Shown in pieces: positions 37,601 through 47,784 of a stretch of DNA of 64,000 nucleotides. This DNA is from Larix kaempferi (Eukaryota; Streptophyta; Pinopsida; Pinales; Pinaceae). Below the pieces are notes generated by a model. That model was not told the origin of the DNA. It searched no databases and saw only the letters and a program-made list of their open reading frames with translations. Numbering within the stretch: position 1 is the stretch's first letter; every line of letters starts with the position of its first letter. The position numbers were made by a program, and so were the translations under genes. Location of the stretch: the NCBI GenBank assembly GCA_027924585.1, contig BSBM01000319.1, forward strand, positions 6,539,001 through 6,603,000, read 5' to 3'.

Positions 37601-37845
37601 TTCTTTTTTAGTTCCTGCGTTCTAGATGTTAATTCTGCTAGAACATCTATTCTTCTTTGCAGCTTATCAGAAGCTACGGAGATAGCCTTTTCTATTTCTG
37701 TTGTATCATGCAACAGATGGTCAAGTAGAGCTAGTTTTGTGATGACTGTATCTAACTGTTTTCCCTGTGCAACACAGTTAGCTTTCAGAAGCTGGATATC
37801 ATTTGCCATATCATCAAGATTATTTGCAGTACATTTTAACTGCAA
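34675..37845 (-). pseudogene. capsid, aspartic protease and start of RT (pararetrovirus polyprotein)
   Basis: 1,056 codons. Domains in order: N-terminal helical region; capsid core around residues 200-410 (AGLSGLAYEWWRWLP, LSREFYG, YLRSFPGHVPDA); very basic Lys/His-rich tract (about 415-480); CCHC knuckle CFICGKKGHWASKC near 486-499; acidic Ser-rich stretch (about 540-560), typical of caulimovirid capsid precursors; protease around 780-890 with LIDSRC at the active site, where Asp-Ser/Thr-Gly is expected; RT N-terminal motifs LLSKGLIEPSKSPWACRAFV and GKPRLVVNFKPLN. The frame stops at a TAG (34675-34677) within RT. The true start lies upstream of 37845, since the frame is open to about 38035 without an ATG. 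Two ambers and the altered protease suggest it is dead. Confidence 0.88.
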
Positions 37846-37865
37846 ATTTGCCCAATTTGTTAACT

Positions 37866-38294
37866 TTATCTCATCTGATGCAGATTGATTAGATGGTGTG
37901 GCCTTTGTGGATATGAACTCTCTTTTTGTCTGTCCATCAGAAGAATACTGCCTGAAGGCGGTTTCGGGGAGATTTCTACCGGGGTTAAATGATCGTTGGC
38001 CATGGGCATTGGTAGATTCGCTCTAGCTCTTGGTAGACTGGAAAAAATTCCAAGACTAGGATACTCATGCAACTTCTGGTGTTTCTCTTTTTGCAAAAGT
38101 TTTTGTTTTATCTTTTTGCAAGCAGAACATTCTGCATGCTGACCTCTATGTTCAAAATCAGATAAACCGGAAAAAGATTCAGTATTTACAGGTTGATTCG
38201 GAACTGGTTCTTCTAATGACTTCTTACTTAACTGGTTAGAAAGGGCTTGATGTCGTGCAGCATTATAAGATGATGTTGACGCAGATCTAATCAA
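37866..38294 (-). pseudogene. broken segment between movement and capsid regions
   Basis: A 142-codon open segment in the same frame as the movement protein, separated from it only by the TGA at the end of that frame. It holds a basic Cys motif (CSACKKIKQK) and no domain I can name. Towards 38040-37930 the sensible reading passes into the frame of the next segment, a difference of one reading frame, indicating an indel. The predicted last residues of this frame are therefore probably not authentic. Confidence 0.6.
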
Positions 38295-38333
38295 AGGAGG
38301 ACCAAATCTGGGGATTGGTTCAGGATGAGGTGA

Positions 38334-39218
38334 TCAGAAAGATGAAGAGGCTTCATCAAAAATCAAAGGCTTTGGGTTCATTACGGCTTTTACCCTTTCT
38401 TGATGCCTTAGTTCTGTATATTTAAGTTCCCATGACTGGGGATACTTAATGCCAGTCCAATTAAACGTTATGGGAATAGCATTTTTGGATTTTGCAGTTG
38501 GTGTTTCCACCACGCTGCAGTCTGCAGAACTCTGGGCGACATGAGATCTTAACTGGGGTAAAGTATCATTTCCAAACCTTACACAGACACCACCTTTTAA
38601 CTGAATGATTTTAGAACCAGACAACATATCGAAACCTTTGGGTAAGATATACGCTTTGAGAATATCATATATGTGTGGGTCGTCAAGACTAACAGAAAAA
38701 CGAGGATACACAGTACCGAAAGCAGGACCATCGTGCAGTGGGGCAGTAAACCCTCCAATAACAGCATCAGAAAATTTATTGTGACGGGTATCAACAACAC
38801 AACATAAAGAAGAGACTTGTAATCTAGGATGAACAAGTGGACCTAAGCCTAATTTAACAGCGCCGAAATGTGCATATTTAAAATGTCTTTCTTTTGCCCA
38901 ATCAATCTGAGATTTATCAAGAAGAGAAATATGAATAGGCTCTTGTTCATCAGTGAAAGAAATATCTATGCTTGAAACTTTTATCTGAGTAGCTGTATGA
39001 AAATTCCACCACTTTAGTCTGTATACATCACGGGGTAAAATCTGAGGCAATTCCCAGTTGGCTGTTGGGTTCTGGTCATCTATGGTGATATATGACGAAT
39101 CATCTGAAGTAGAAGGCTGGAAAGAGCTAGACCTTCTTTCTGCAAGTGAGACTTCTGTGTCATTGGCTAATTGACACTCTAAATTTGCTAGGGGAACTGT
39201 ATCCATTGTGGGATCCAT
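38334..39218 (-). CDS. 30K-superfamily movement protein (pararetrovirus)
   Basis: A 294-residue frame starting MDPTMDTV at the first ATG after the primer site. Residues from about 105 to 200 carry the 30K movement-protein core: WAKERHFKYAHFGAVKLGLG, then VVDTR with the conserved Asp near residue 141, GGFTAPLHDG, VYPRFSVSLDD and ILPKGFDM. Proteins of this superfamily modify plasmodesmata so that virus can move between cells; LTR retrotransposons do not normally carry them. The frame ends at a TGA, but the same frame stays open beyond it (to 37866), so the movement domain may once have been the front of a longer polyprotein. Confidence 0.85.
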   Translation of the reverse strand: MDPTMDTVPLANLECQLANDTEVSLAERRSSSFQPSTSDDSSYITIDDQNPTANWELPQILPRDVYRLKWWNFHTATQIKVSSIDISFTDEQEPIHISLLDKSQIDWAKERHFKYAHFGAVKLGLGPLVHPRLQVSSLCCVVDTRHNKFSDAVIGGFTAPLHDGPAFGTVYPRFSVSLDDPHIYDILKAYILPKGFDMLSGSKIIQLKGGVCVRFGNDTLPQLRSHVAQSSADCSVVETPTAKSKNAIPITFNWTGIKYPQSWELKYTELRHQERVKAVMNPKPLIFDEASSSF

Positions 39219-39493
39219 TTGAAATGAGGTGAGTCCTAGCTTCTACGCTGTGGGAAACTATGTAGTCTTACTCCCCTTCCCTCGGGCCTTACTGCTACTC
39301 TGACTTCCACACTACGCTTACACCCCAACAGTCCCTACAATTTTCTCAGCAGTCGTTTCCACTGCCTACAAGATACAATTGTTCACAGAGTTGTCGAAAT
39401 AAAGCAGCCAATATTAAATCATTACTGTCACACATGCATCATATAAAAGAGCAGAGTATAGATAATACCAGAAAACTTGAGAATAAACCTCAC
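39219..39493 (-). other. pararetrovirus region between primer site and first frame
   Basis: Non-coding. It contains a purine run GAGGGAAGGGGAG on the minus strand (39271-39283), a candidate plus-strand polypurine primer. Function is inferred only from composition. Confidence 0.45.
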
Positions 39494-39507
39494 TGGCTCT
39501 GATACCA
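39494..39507 (-). other. pararetrovirus primer binding site (initiator Met tRNA)
   Basis: The minus strand reads TGGTATCAGAGCCA, complementary to the 3' end of plant initiator Met tRNA. In caulimovirids this is where minus-strand DNA synthesis starts, and it marks one discontinuity of the virion DNA. Confidence 0.93.
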
Positions 39508-39515
39508 ACAAGCAG

Positions 39516-39810
39516 GATCTGCGGAAATTCTTTATACTTGCGAGCCAAAGTATTCAGCACATTGATCTTTCAAACAAAGCTTGCCAATAATTCCCACTAA
39601 GATAAATGCAACAGCTATCAAGCAGATGATCAATATGATGATAAACATTCTTCAAATTACAGACTCTTAGTGGATCGGCTTCGGACAGCGAAGCTCGTCA
39701 CCACAACACTCAGACTTTTGCCTAAGCACAATGTCCTGAGTCCTTTTAGCTTTCACTACTTCCCGAAGGCATGTAGTTAATTGCAGGCTCCTGGGAACAT
39801 CAGGATATGC
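39516..39810 (-). repeat. terminal direct repeat of pararetrovirus (upstream copy)
   Basis: 295 bp, matching 31574-31868 with five substitutions and no gaps; four of the five are C/T differences. Its inner edge is 8 nt from the primer binding site. The ends are GCATATCC...CGCAGATC on the minus strand, not TG...CA. Confidence 0.95.
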
Positions 39811-40205
39811 CACACTCGTGTAGACATATAAAGTGAACTACCAATGAACCACACTCGTGTAGACATATCACTAATATTAACTAATGCCATATACGACCAT
39901 TTATATTTTATATAATAAAAAATGTTTTATATTATTTTCATATTTAATTTAGGAATTTGCAAAAATGAGCTTCTCTTAATTTTAATTCTAAGTCAAATCA
40001 AATTTACTCAAATTCATTAATATAGATTATGCCTACAATAAATAAAAATAAAAATAGAATTAGTCAAATTTTTCATATTTATAAAACTAATTCATCTTAT
40101 GAAATTCATAGTTCTGAAACAAAAATATTTAGGAAGTATTTTTGTTTCCACATCACAAAAGATTTTAATGTTTATTAATCATTAATTTGTGTTATCCAAA
40201 TGAAA
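39811..40205. other. flank of pararetrovirus, AT-rich
   Basis: No gene. CCACACTCGTGTAGACATAT occurs twice near 39810-39875. No match to the left flank of the viral copy was seen. Confidence 0.4.
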
Positions 40206-40209
40206 TCAT

Positions 40210-41430
40210 ACCGAAGAAAAGGTACTACCTCATATATATGGATTTCCAAATATTCATAAAGTAAGCAACCCTTAGGATTCATTGTGAATACCATCGGATC
40301 ACTTAATACTCTTTCACTAATTTTTCTTGCGTGGAAGCCGAAGCATCTGGTTGGGTATACAAAGTCTTTTATAAAGGACTTAACTTATCTGGTTAACACG
40401 TTCAAAAATCTAAAGGGTTCATGAATATGTTGTTGTTTTGGTTAGTGTTGATTTTATTTTCCTCTTACTAAAATTTCAGTGGATGAAGCTATTAGTGTTA
40501 CGATAGATATCACCAATGAAGAAATTGTTAACTTAGTGAGTGTGCGTCTAAAATTTACTTGCTTTAGCTTTAAAGGGAATATTTATGAACGAGAGGAAGG
40601 AATAGCAAAGGGATACCCTCTTTCCCCCAATGGTTTCCAACATACATATGGAATTTTATTTTTTTTAAATCCCTTGAATCCTCCCCACTACATCCTTTGT
40701 GTAAGTTCTAATTCATTGATGACAATAACGTAAATTGGCTGCATGGAAGCGATAGACTTCAAAGGTTTTTACATCGCCTAAACAACAAATCAAACCATAC
40801 CAAATTCATAATGAAAATAGAGGTAAACAACTTCATTCCTTTTCCAGGTGTTCTCATATAATGAGAAACTTTGATGGTTCCTTGACCCATCTTGTGTACA
40901 TAAAAGAGACTCACACTAACATAAATTTTCACCCAAACTCACACCACTACTTAGCATAGAAGAATGGTGTAATTAACACTTTGGTTATCTTTGTTATCAA
41001 GGTCTTTGATAATAGTCATTTCGAGTAGGAAATAGACAATATAGGTGTTCTCATATAGTGAGAAACTTTGATGGTTCCTTGACACATCTTGTGTACATAA
41101 AAGAGACTCACACTAACATAAATTTTCACCCAAACTCACACCACTACTTAGCACAGAAGAATGGTGTAATTAACACTTTGGTTGCCTTTGTCATCAAGGT
41201 CTTTGATAATAGTCATTTGGAGTAGGAAATAGACAATATAGAAAGTGTCATTAGAAAAGCTCAGACATGGCATCATTCAAAACAAAATAACGATGATAGA
41301 ATTAGCAGAACTACCTTGTTATACATTAATGAAACACTGGATAAAATAATGAAGATATTAAAAAATAAAAATATTAAGGTCATTTTTGCCCCTCCTAATA
41401 TCATTAAAAATAGACTCAACCAAGGATAAT
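40210..41430 (+). pseudogene. Penelope-like element, reverse transcriptase relic
   Basis: Read across frames, the motifs follow the Penelope-like RT order: LPHIYGFPNIHKVSNP, then LGFIVNTIGSLNTLSLIFLA, YTKSFIKDLTYLVNTFKNL, VDEAISVTIDITNEEI-like, FSFKGNIYEREEGIAKGYPLSP, FLHRLNNKSNHTKFIMKIEVN, GSLTHLVYIKETHTNINFHP, NSHHYLA, KNGVINTLVIFV, and INETLDKIMKILKNKNIKVIFAPP near 41320-41390. The catalytic YVDD segment is missing or unrecognisable and several frameshifts and stops occur. No GIY-YIG endonuclease was seen before 41700. Penelope-like elements are rare in plants; those in conifers (Dryads) were attributed to horizontal transfer from arthropods. Confidence 0.8.
40847..41240 (+). repeat. 197 bp tandem duplication in Penelope-like element
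   Basis: Two copies starting GGTGTTCTCATATA at 40847 and 41044, with few differences. The unit encodes the THTNINFHPNSHH region, so the element carries it twice. Confidence 0.93.
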
Positions 41431-42700
41431 TTTAGGGGCAAAATTTAGCCCATGGGCTATTTTTCCATGCTTTTTTCCAAAAAAAGATTCGTCAATTTGC
41501 ATTTTTTGAAGCCCCATTTTGCCCAATTTTGATGGGGTAAACTTTTTTCACTCTAAAAATCGCCAAAATATTATATAAACTATATAAAAACTTTAAAAAT
41601 TGAAATAATTTTAGAAAAATATCGCCAAATATTTTATAGTTGACATTTTGAGAATTGGTAAGATTCACCAAGGTTTATACACTTTTAAATAAGTATGGAT
41701 CCTTAAAATTATCCTTAGACTCAACAAGGCAAAATAACCAAGAGTTTCTAAACAATGAAAATGAGTCTATGTTACTCCATGATCTTGTAATAGATTATAC
41801 ATTGGAGAAATAGGGAATTCTGTGTAGACTAGATTAAAAGAACATTGTGTAGATGGTATTCACAACCACACACAATTATTTTCCTCAACTTAGAACTCTT
41901 CCAAACATGGGTAACAAATTCATATTTGAAATACCACCAATATAGATCCATCCTAAACACGGATCTATCAAGCACTGAGAGGCATCCAATTTCTTGAGGT
42001 GTTATTTTCTTAATGACTTTTTATTTGGTTTTAAAATTTTATTTTATAAGTGGATATGGATTTTTTTTAAATTACTTTTTTATTTGTTTTTAATTTTTTA
42101 TTTTATGAGCCAACATAAAAAAAAATTAATTACTTTTGGTTTTTGGTACATAACATGATGACATTACGCTACATTACACATCTCCCCCATAATAAGTTGT
42201 AAGCACCTCGCTACTCTCGGTGCAAATATCCTTCAAAAATAATAATTTACACAAAAAGAAAAATTAAAAAAGTTCTTGAGTTAAAAACTAACAATTGCCC
42301 CAGAAGGTGCAAAGAAACGCCGAAAGGAAAAATAAATGAAAATTAAAGTAGATGTGATGAAGCGAAAATGCAATTTTCAAGTAGGCTCAGAGGTTGAGTG
42401 TTTGCAATTTTTCTCAATATTTAATTGCTTTCCACTTCATCCCCAATGTGTAAAGTAGATGCATGCGATGAAGGAATACTGCATAAAACAAGGTATAGAA
42501 AGAGGGATAAGGATTTAGGCTTATAATATCCTAGAAGAATTGCATGTGTAGCAAGGAAGAGAGGATTTGCGAAACTTAGTTAGTGTTGGAATTTGCTTAC
42601 ACATTTGCATAGAAGTATAGGATGATATTGTGGGTTGGTGGAGAAGCTTGTTACTTTAGACAAAAATATTTAAAGCTATCTTGATTTCTTGGGTTGGATG
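41431..42700. other. unassigned DNA with dispersed repeat copy 2
   Basis: No gene recognised. 41940-42235 resembles 31060-31300 in the same orientation. Confidence 0.4.
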
Positions 42701-42706
42701 TGAGTA

Positions 42707-42916
42707 ATGAGACAGCTAGAGAAAGGTAGGAGTAAGATATTGGAGCAACAGGAAATGAAATCCTTACAAAGAGTGACAAAGGAGCTCACTAGAGACATTC
42801 CTTGTTTTTTTGTGATTGATCATTTGGAGAATGCGAGAGATTGGTTGGACAATAGAGATCTTTTGGAGCTTCTTTCATGTTTTGGTAGAACAACACATGT
42901 GATCATTTCTACTTGA
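42707..42916 (+). CDS. short frame of uncertain nature
   Basis: A 69-codon frame (MRQLEKGRSKILEQQEMKSL...) contains CFFVIDHLENARDWLDNRDL and FGRTTHVIIST, which vaguely recalls the kinase-2 and RNBS-B region of NB-ARC disease-resistance proteins (hydrophobic strand ending in Asp, then a strand ending in Thr). No P-loop was found upstream and no leucine-rich repeats downstream. It may be a resistance-gene fragment or chance. Confidence 0.2.
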   Translation: MRQLEKGRSKILEQQEMKSLQRVTKELTRDIPCFFVIDHLENARDWLDNRDLLELLSCFGRTTHVIIST

Positions 42917-43183
42917 CTTTCAAGTCTGATGAATTTATATCTAGTGAGGTTGTCATAGCATACATAAAATCCAAAGTTATGAACTTGTTTGGTACCCCTA
43001 TAAACAAGTGAGGAAAAAATTCATCTTGAGTTTGAAGCATTATTATTGGCCATAAACACCACATACCACTACAAACCACACATTTTAAATGTGCAAAAGC
43101 AATCATTTAAACATCATTAATGCATCAAAATGCACTATTTTGCTAAGAATAAGAAAAAGAATGGTCATAAGTGATTACTTATG

Positions 43184-46141
43184 ACAAATGGTCGTCTTAT
43201 GGATGAAGCATCTTAAAAATTGTGAATTTGAGCATTTTCAAATGGAATTTTGATTTTGCATGGATGTGGAACCATGTACGGCATTCACACTTACAGTAAA
43301 GCAATATTTAATCTATAAAAAACTATAATATATGATCAATAGTAAATAGTAAATGATAAGGATCACAATACCATGAAGGAATAAATGGACCCGAGAAAGT
43401 ATGTAGGAAAATTCAAAGGAGGGTGTTGCACAAATTTTATTTTTCTTAATAAATACTATCATGCTTTGAAAAATCTAATATCCTTCTCATCCACACACTC
43501 CAAACTAAATAAGCCTATAACCAACTCTATCTTTAAATGAGATTAAAAAATAACATTCAGAAGTTAAATTTGTTTCATCAATCAAGTTTCTAAATATTTT
43601 AAACTATAAAAATATATAATTTTCTTTCTCAATTATGATATTTTTCAAAAGCTAAATCCAATAATTTTTCGAAGCCCCTCCTCAAGTTCCCATTGAACTT
43701 AATATCTAAACATTATCTTTAAATAAGAACAAAAAATAACTTTTCAATTTTTTATGTATATATAACCTCTTCTTATAATTGAGATAAATTTTCACATTTT
43801 AAAATATGACACATATCATTAAATAGATAAATAACTCACATGCAATGGATGAATCTCGTTTGAATTTGGTTACAACATATTTACATTCCACAAAATTACA
43901 TCGACTATGTTATTGACTTCTCATCTATAAACCACATTTCGTATTTGGCTAAATTGAATATTGAATGAATGCTTTCTTTTTTCTTCAAATTATTTACTTC
44001 GTCTTGGGATGTTGAATGCAAGGCATGTCTTGTAACCCATTTCATTGCATTTTCAATTAAAAGAACCTACAGTGAAGTACTTATTTTGTCCTGTAATGTT
44101 GAATGCAAGAAATATTGTGTAACCAATTTTTTCTATATTAATCTTCAATGCAAAGAATTTGTTTGCATTCCATGGATCAATTTGGCATATACCTTCCAGT
44201 ATTGTCTGAGGGTGGTGATTATTGGAATATTGTTGGGTCATAGTAACCATTGTCTAAGAATCCCACAATGGCAGGTTATCCTTCATGTTGTCTTTAATGA
44301 TCAAGCTCGCATCTTCATATTTGCAATTTGAAAATGAAAACTGATATTTCTATAAATTCCCAAGCAACTACAGAGATTACATTTTAAATATGCATATTTT
44401 CAAATGGTATGAACCTAGTCTTGTCTGGATGACTTTCTTGCACAAAAAAAAAAGTTGTTATTTTCTGGTTGTCTTGTTCAAATTATGTCCATGTAACCAC
44501 CTATATTCATATTTTTTTTGATGTGTTCATTTCTACACACTTGAGTCTAGACAAAGCATCGCACCAAAGACTAGAAAGTGTCACTTTTGATGAGCAACCC
44601 TACATTCATAGCACAACGCCCTACCCTATGGTTGTTCACAACATCAATTCTAGTGATGCTAGGTCCTCCCTATCATAGTAGGTCAGTGGATCGGCTTCGG
44701 TCGGGGAAAGGTACGATTCTTCATCCTCTTATCAACAACATTGGAAAGAAATTCTACGAGGACAAATAGAATGAGAAATAATAATAATAATACTCTTAAA
44801 GCAATTGATTTCTTTGCAAGACATGAAATAAATTCGCTTATGGGTTCTAATTTGGTGAAAGATAATGATTCATACAATGTCAACGTGGTGTATGGCATCG
44901 GTTCAAACTAAAGACATGGCAAGAAATGCGACTCGAACATAAGACTTGCCAAATATTCTCAAAAACCTTGGGATTTGAAAGCAAAACCTAGCAAATATTT
45001 TCAAACCCCTTTGGAATCAAACGCTAGACCTGGCAAAATTTCTTCAAAACCCTCCAGATTTGAATGCAAGCTCTAGCAAATATTCTCAAAACCATTGGGA
45101 TTATGCGGAGAACTGAAAAATTAGTTCAAAACTTGTGAGAGATTCACCGCAGATCTACACATTGCATTCCAATGATACAAATCCATCTGACAAAAGGGGA
45201 GAGCATGCATTTGGTGATTTTAAATTAGGAAAGCGGCCCGAACAGAAACTAAGATGGAAACATAGTTAAAAATGTAAATTCATTATAATACTAAAATGAC
45301 CAGCATGGGAGAAGGACAAAGACTGTTACAACTTAGGGTAACATGGTAGAAAGAGCTAACATAACAAATCAATGCTTGAAAAGATGGAACAAACATAGAA
45401 AAGATGTTGGTGTCAATCATTTGCTCCAATCACTCAATTTTGATGATTTCATCCAACTGCTTTTTTCAGCATGGGAGCTTTCACCATCTTATGAGAGCAA
45501 TTACTCCTAATGGTGTAATAGTACGTCGAAGTATTAAAAATTGGGTAATTGCTAATTTATTCATGCAAAAATAATCAACTTAGGTGATCGGATTAGGTCA
45601 TATAATGTATAAATAATGAGCATTATAGACCTAAACCCCAATAAACACAGATCGATATGAATCACTCAACTGAAACCATATTCCATGTTTTGTAACGTAA
45701 CAAAATTTATGGAACACAGATGTCTACCCTCCAACCAAAAGGATGCATCTTAATAATAATAAAGAATAACAATCCTAGAATCACACAAAATGCAATATCG
45801 CTAAAATAAATGCATTTTAACAATACTAAAGAAGAACACAAAATTCCATGCAAAATATATATAGGATATTAGATTTTTCAAAGCATGATATTTGTGCAAC
45901 ACCCTCCTTTAAATTTGCCTACATACTTTCTTGGGTCCATTTGTTCCTTCATGGTATTGTGATCCTTATCATTTACTATTTACTATTGATCAGATATTAT
46001 AGTTTTTTATAGATTAAATATTGCTTTACTGTAAGTGTGAATGCCATACATGGTTCCACATCCATGCAAAATCAAATTTCCATTTGAAAATGCTCAAGTT
46101 CACAATTTTTAAGATGCTTCATCCATAAGACGACCATTTGT
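43184..46141. mobile_element. segment bounded by long inverted repeats (possible TIR transposon)
   Basis: 43184-43483 and 45864-46141 are inverted copies of each other (ACAAATGGTCGTCTTATGGA at the outer edge; ATATTAGATTTTTCAAAGCA on the inner side). The left arm has an extra stretch of about 24 bp after TTGCACAAAT. The interior (2.4 kb) has no transposase I recognise. Long TIRs recall Mutator-like elements, but no 9 bp target duplication was seen. It sits 166 bp beyond the stop of the WNK pseudogene. Confidence 0.6.
44945..45105. repeat. ~43 bp degenerate tandem repeat
   Basis: About 3.7 copies of CTAGCAAATATTCTCAAAAC followed by a TTTGAATGCAA-like stretch, inside the inverted-repeat-bounded segment. 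Confidence 0.7.
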
Positions 46142-46307
46142 TATCTTTGCATACATCTTCATATCCTGTTTCCTTCATGGCAATTGGAGTTGTATTTTGA
46201 AATTTCTGAAGTGATGATTTGTTTGAGAAGTTTGCAACAAAACTATCTTTTCTTGATAGGGGGTTTGATGATGTCATGTTTTCTTCTGTGTAATCTATGT
46301 ACTTCCC

Positions 46308-47581
46308 CTACTCAGAAAGCTCTTTGCTCCTTAGAGCAAGCCCATTCCTCTTACTCATGTCTACAGTAACAGGCTTACTGGATTTGCCATTTGGGTCAGT
46401 CTCCTCAGCAATTGAAGATGATCTTATGTCACATCCTTCAAATTTTGGCCCAAGAAGTTGTTCAGTAGCCATGCTATCTTTAGACTTACAAGGGAGCCAC
46501 TCTTGAGTTTTGCTACTAACATTAATTTGTGATGGAGAACTTGAGCTACATTTTGGAGACAGAGTTTGTAGTCCAAAAATATGGCTAGAGATATAGTTAT
46601 CTCCATAGCTAGTCCCACAATCCATTCCTGGATCACATATTGTCTTAAATCTGGCACTGATGGAGGCAATTTCTACGAAAGAAAGCCTTTCTGATTTATT
46701 TATGTGTCTAAAAGATGCACTTCTCCCCACTAAAATTTTGCACGGTGATTCACAAGTTTCAGAAAGAGCATTCCTTGAAGAATTCATTGTGCAACCCTTC
46801 TGGCTCAATCGATTCTTCAAATCTTGAACTGCTTGGCCATGTTTTAGTTTCAATGCTTCTCGTTCATGTTGTTGCTAAAGGGCCAACTTTTCCAGCTCAT
46901 GGGTTATCCTTCTGTCATTTTCTAACAAAGGATCTATTAGAATGCATGTTCCAGTCATAGTATCTGTTACAATCTCAAGATGAGAATGATTTCCTTCTTG
47001 ACTGATTGCCAAGAGATTTTAATTGAAATCAATTCTTTCTGAATGTCCTGGAAACTTAAATCTATCAATTTTATCTAGTTTACTATTACCCTCCCCCTGA
47101 CATTTAGATTCTCTTAAAATGTCAATTTCATCTGATTGATCCTCAGTACTGATTGTACAAGACTGAGGGTAAGGCGCCTTGTCAACTCTTCCATGCATTA
47201 AGCCTTGAAATCTGGCAGAAGCATTCCCCAGTGCAGGCTTAGTAGCATATTTTTCTCGAATGCTCATTGAAGACTATAACCAATACTTCCTACCAGATGG
47301 TAAACGTCGAAGTACAAATGCATCCGAAGTGTTACTATGGACACTTGGTAGATCAAAAGGGTTATCTACAACAACATAATAGTTGTGATCATTAGAAGTA
47401 TCCTCAAAAGAAGCTCGAGGCTTCCATTCTGGTACAAGAGCCTCTATTTCTGCATCTATCATTTCAGTAATTGTTGTCACGTCTTGATTTGGTAGGTTCA
47501 ACTCTGCAACCATTTCACTTGCAACAGTCATTGTTGTGTCAGCTTCTATATCAAATGGAAAATGAATATTACGAGCACAGC
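46308..47581 (-). pseudogene. WNK pseudogene last exon: OSR1-C domain and coiled-coil tail
   Basis: Starts after TTTTGCAG with CARNIHFPFDIEADTTMTVA, SEMVAELNLPNQDVTTITEM and ALVPEWKP: the OSR1-type C-terminal domain that in WNKs binds RFxV-type peptides. The frame continues through three in-frame stops (47274-47276 TAG, 47019-47021 TAA, 46875-46877 TAG) with sensible coding between them, including a coiled-coil stretch QQHEREALKLKHGQAVQDLK, and ends at TAG 46308-46310. Confidence 0.88.
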
Positions 47582-47723
47582 CTGCAAAATGAAAACTGGG
47601 AGAAGGGATGTTAAATCTCTTCAAGAGCTCTCATCATAATCAAATATTTAGGGTACTCCCAAAAAATATCCAGTTTGAGATATGGATTTAATGAGCAATG
47701 TCAAACATAATAAATTAAGGCAC

Positions 47724-47784
47724 CTTCTGAATCTCCAATGCGAAGTCTTAAGAATATTGTGTTGTTGTCTTTACTGGTACACTT
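47724..47784 (-). pseudogene. WNK pseudogene exon: linker/OSR1-C start (downstream half)
   Basis: Continuation of the interrupted exon, encoding SKDNNTIFLRLRIGDSE and ending GAAG before a GTGCC donor. With the next exon it forms the GDSEGCARNIHF junction in phase (intron 47582-47723). Confidence 0.85.

Larger units (their letters stand above)
31574..39810 (-). mobile_element. endogenous pararetrovirus (Caulimoviridae), over-length copy
   Basis: 8,237 bp on the minus strand: 295 bp direct repeat, Met-tRNA primer site, movement protein frame, capsid/protease/RT frames, RNase H and C-terminal extension, non-coding region with TATA box and tandem repeats, then the second 295 bp repeat. The 30K-type movement protein and the absence of any integrase place it in Caulimoviridae rather than among LTR retrotransposons. 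Removing one repeat gives a unit of 7,942 bp, within the size range of the family. The repeats lack TG...CA ends and I see no target duplication, so integrase was probably not used. The copy is broken: two in-frame ambers in RT, a stop after the movement protein and a frame change before the capsid. The genus cannot be assigned without a phylogeny. Confidence 0.9.

Noticed and set aside
44686-44703. AGTGGATCGGCTTCGG shared with the pararetrovirus terminal repeat (near 31730)
   Set aside because: A single 16-mer match in 64 kb can occur by chance and the flanks do not align, so it is not evidence of a viral fragment.
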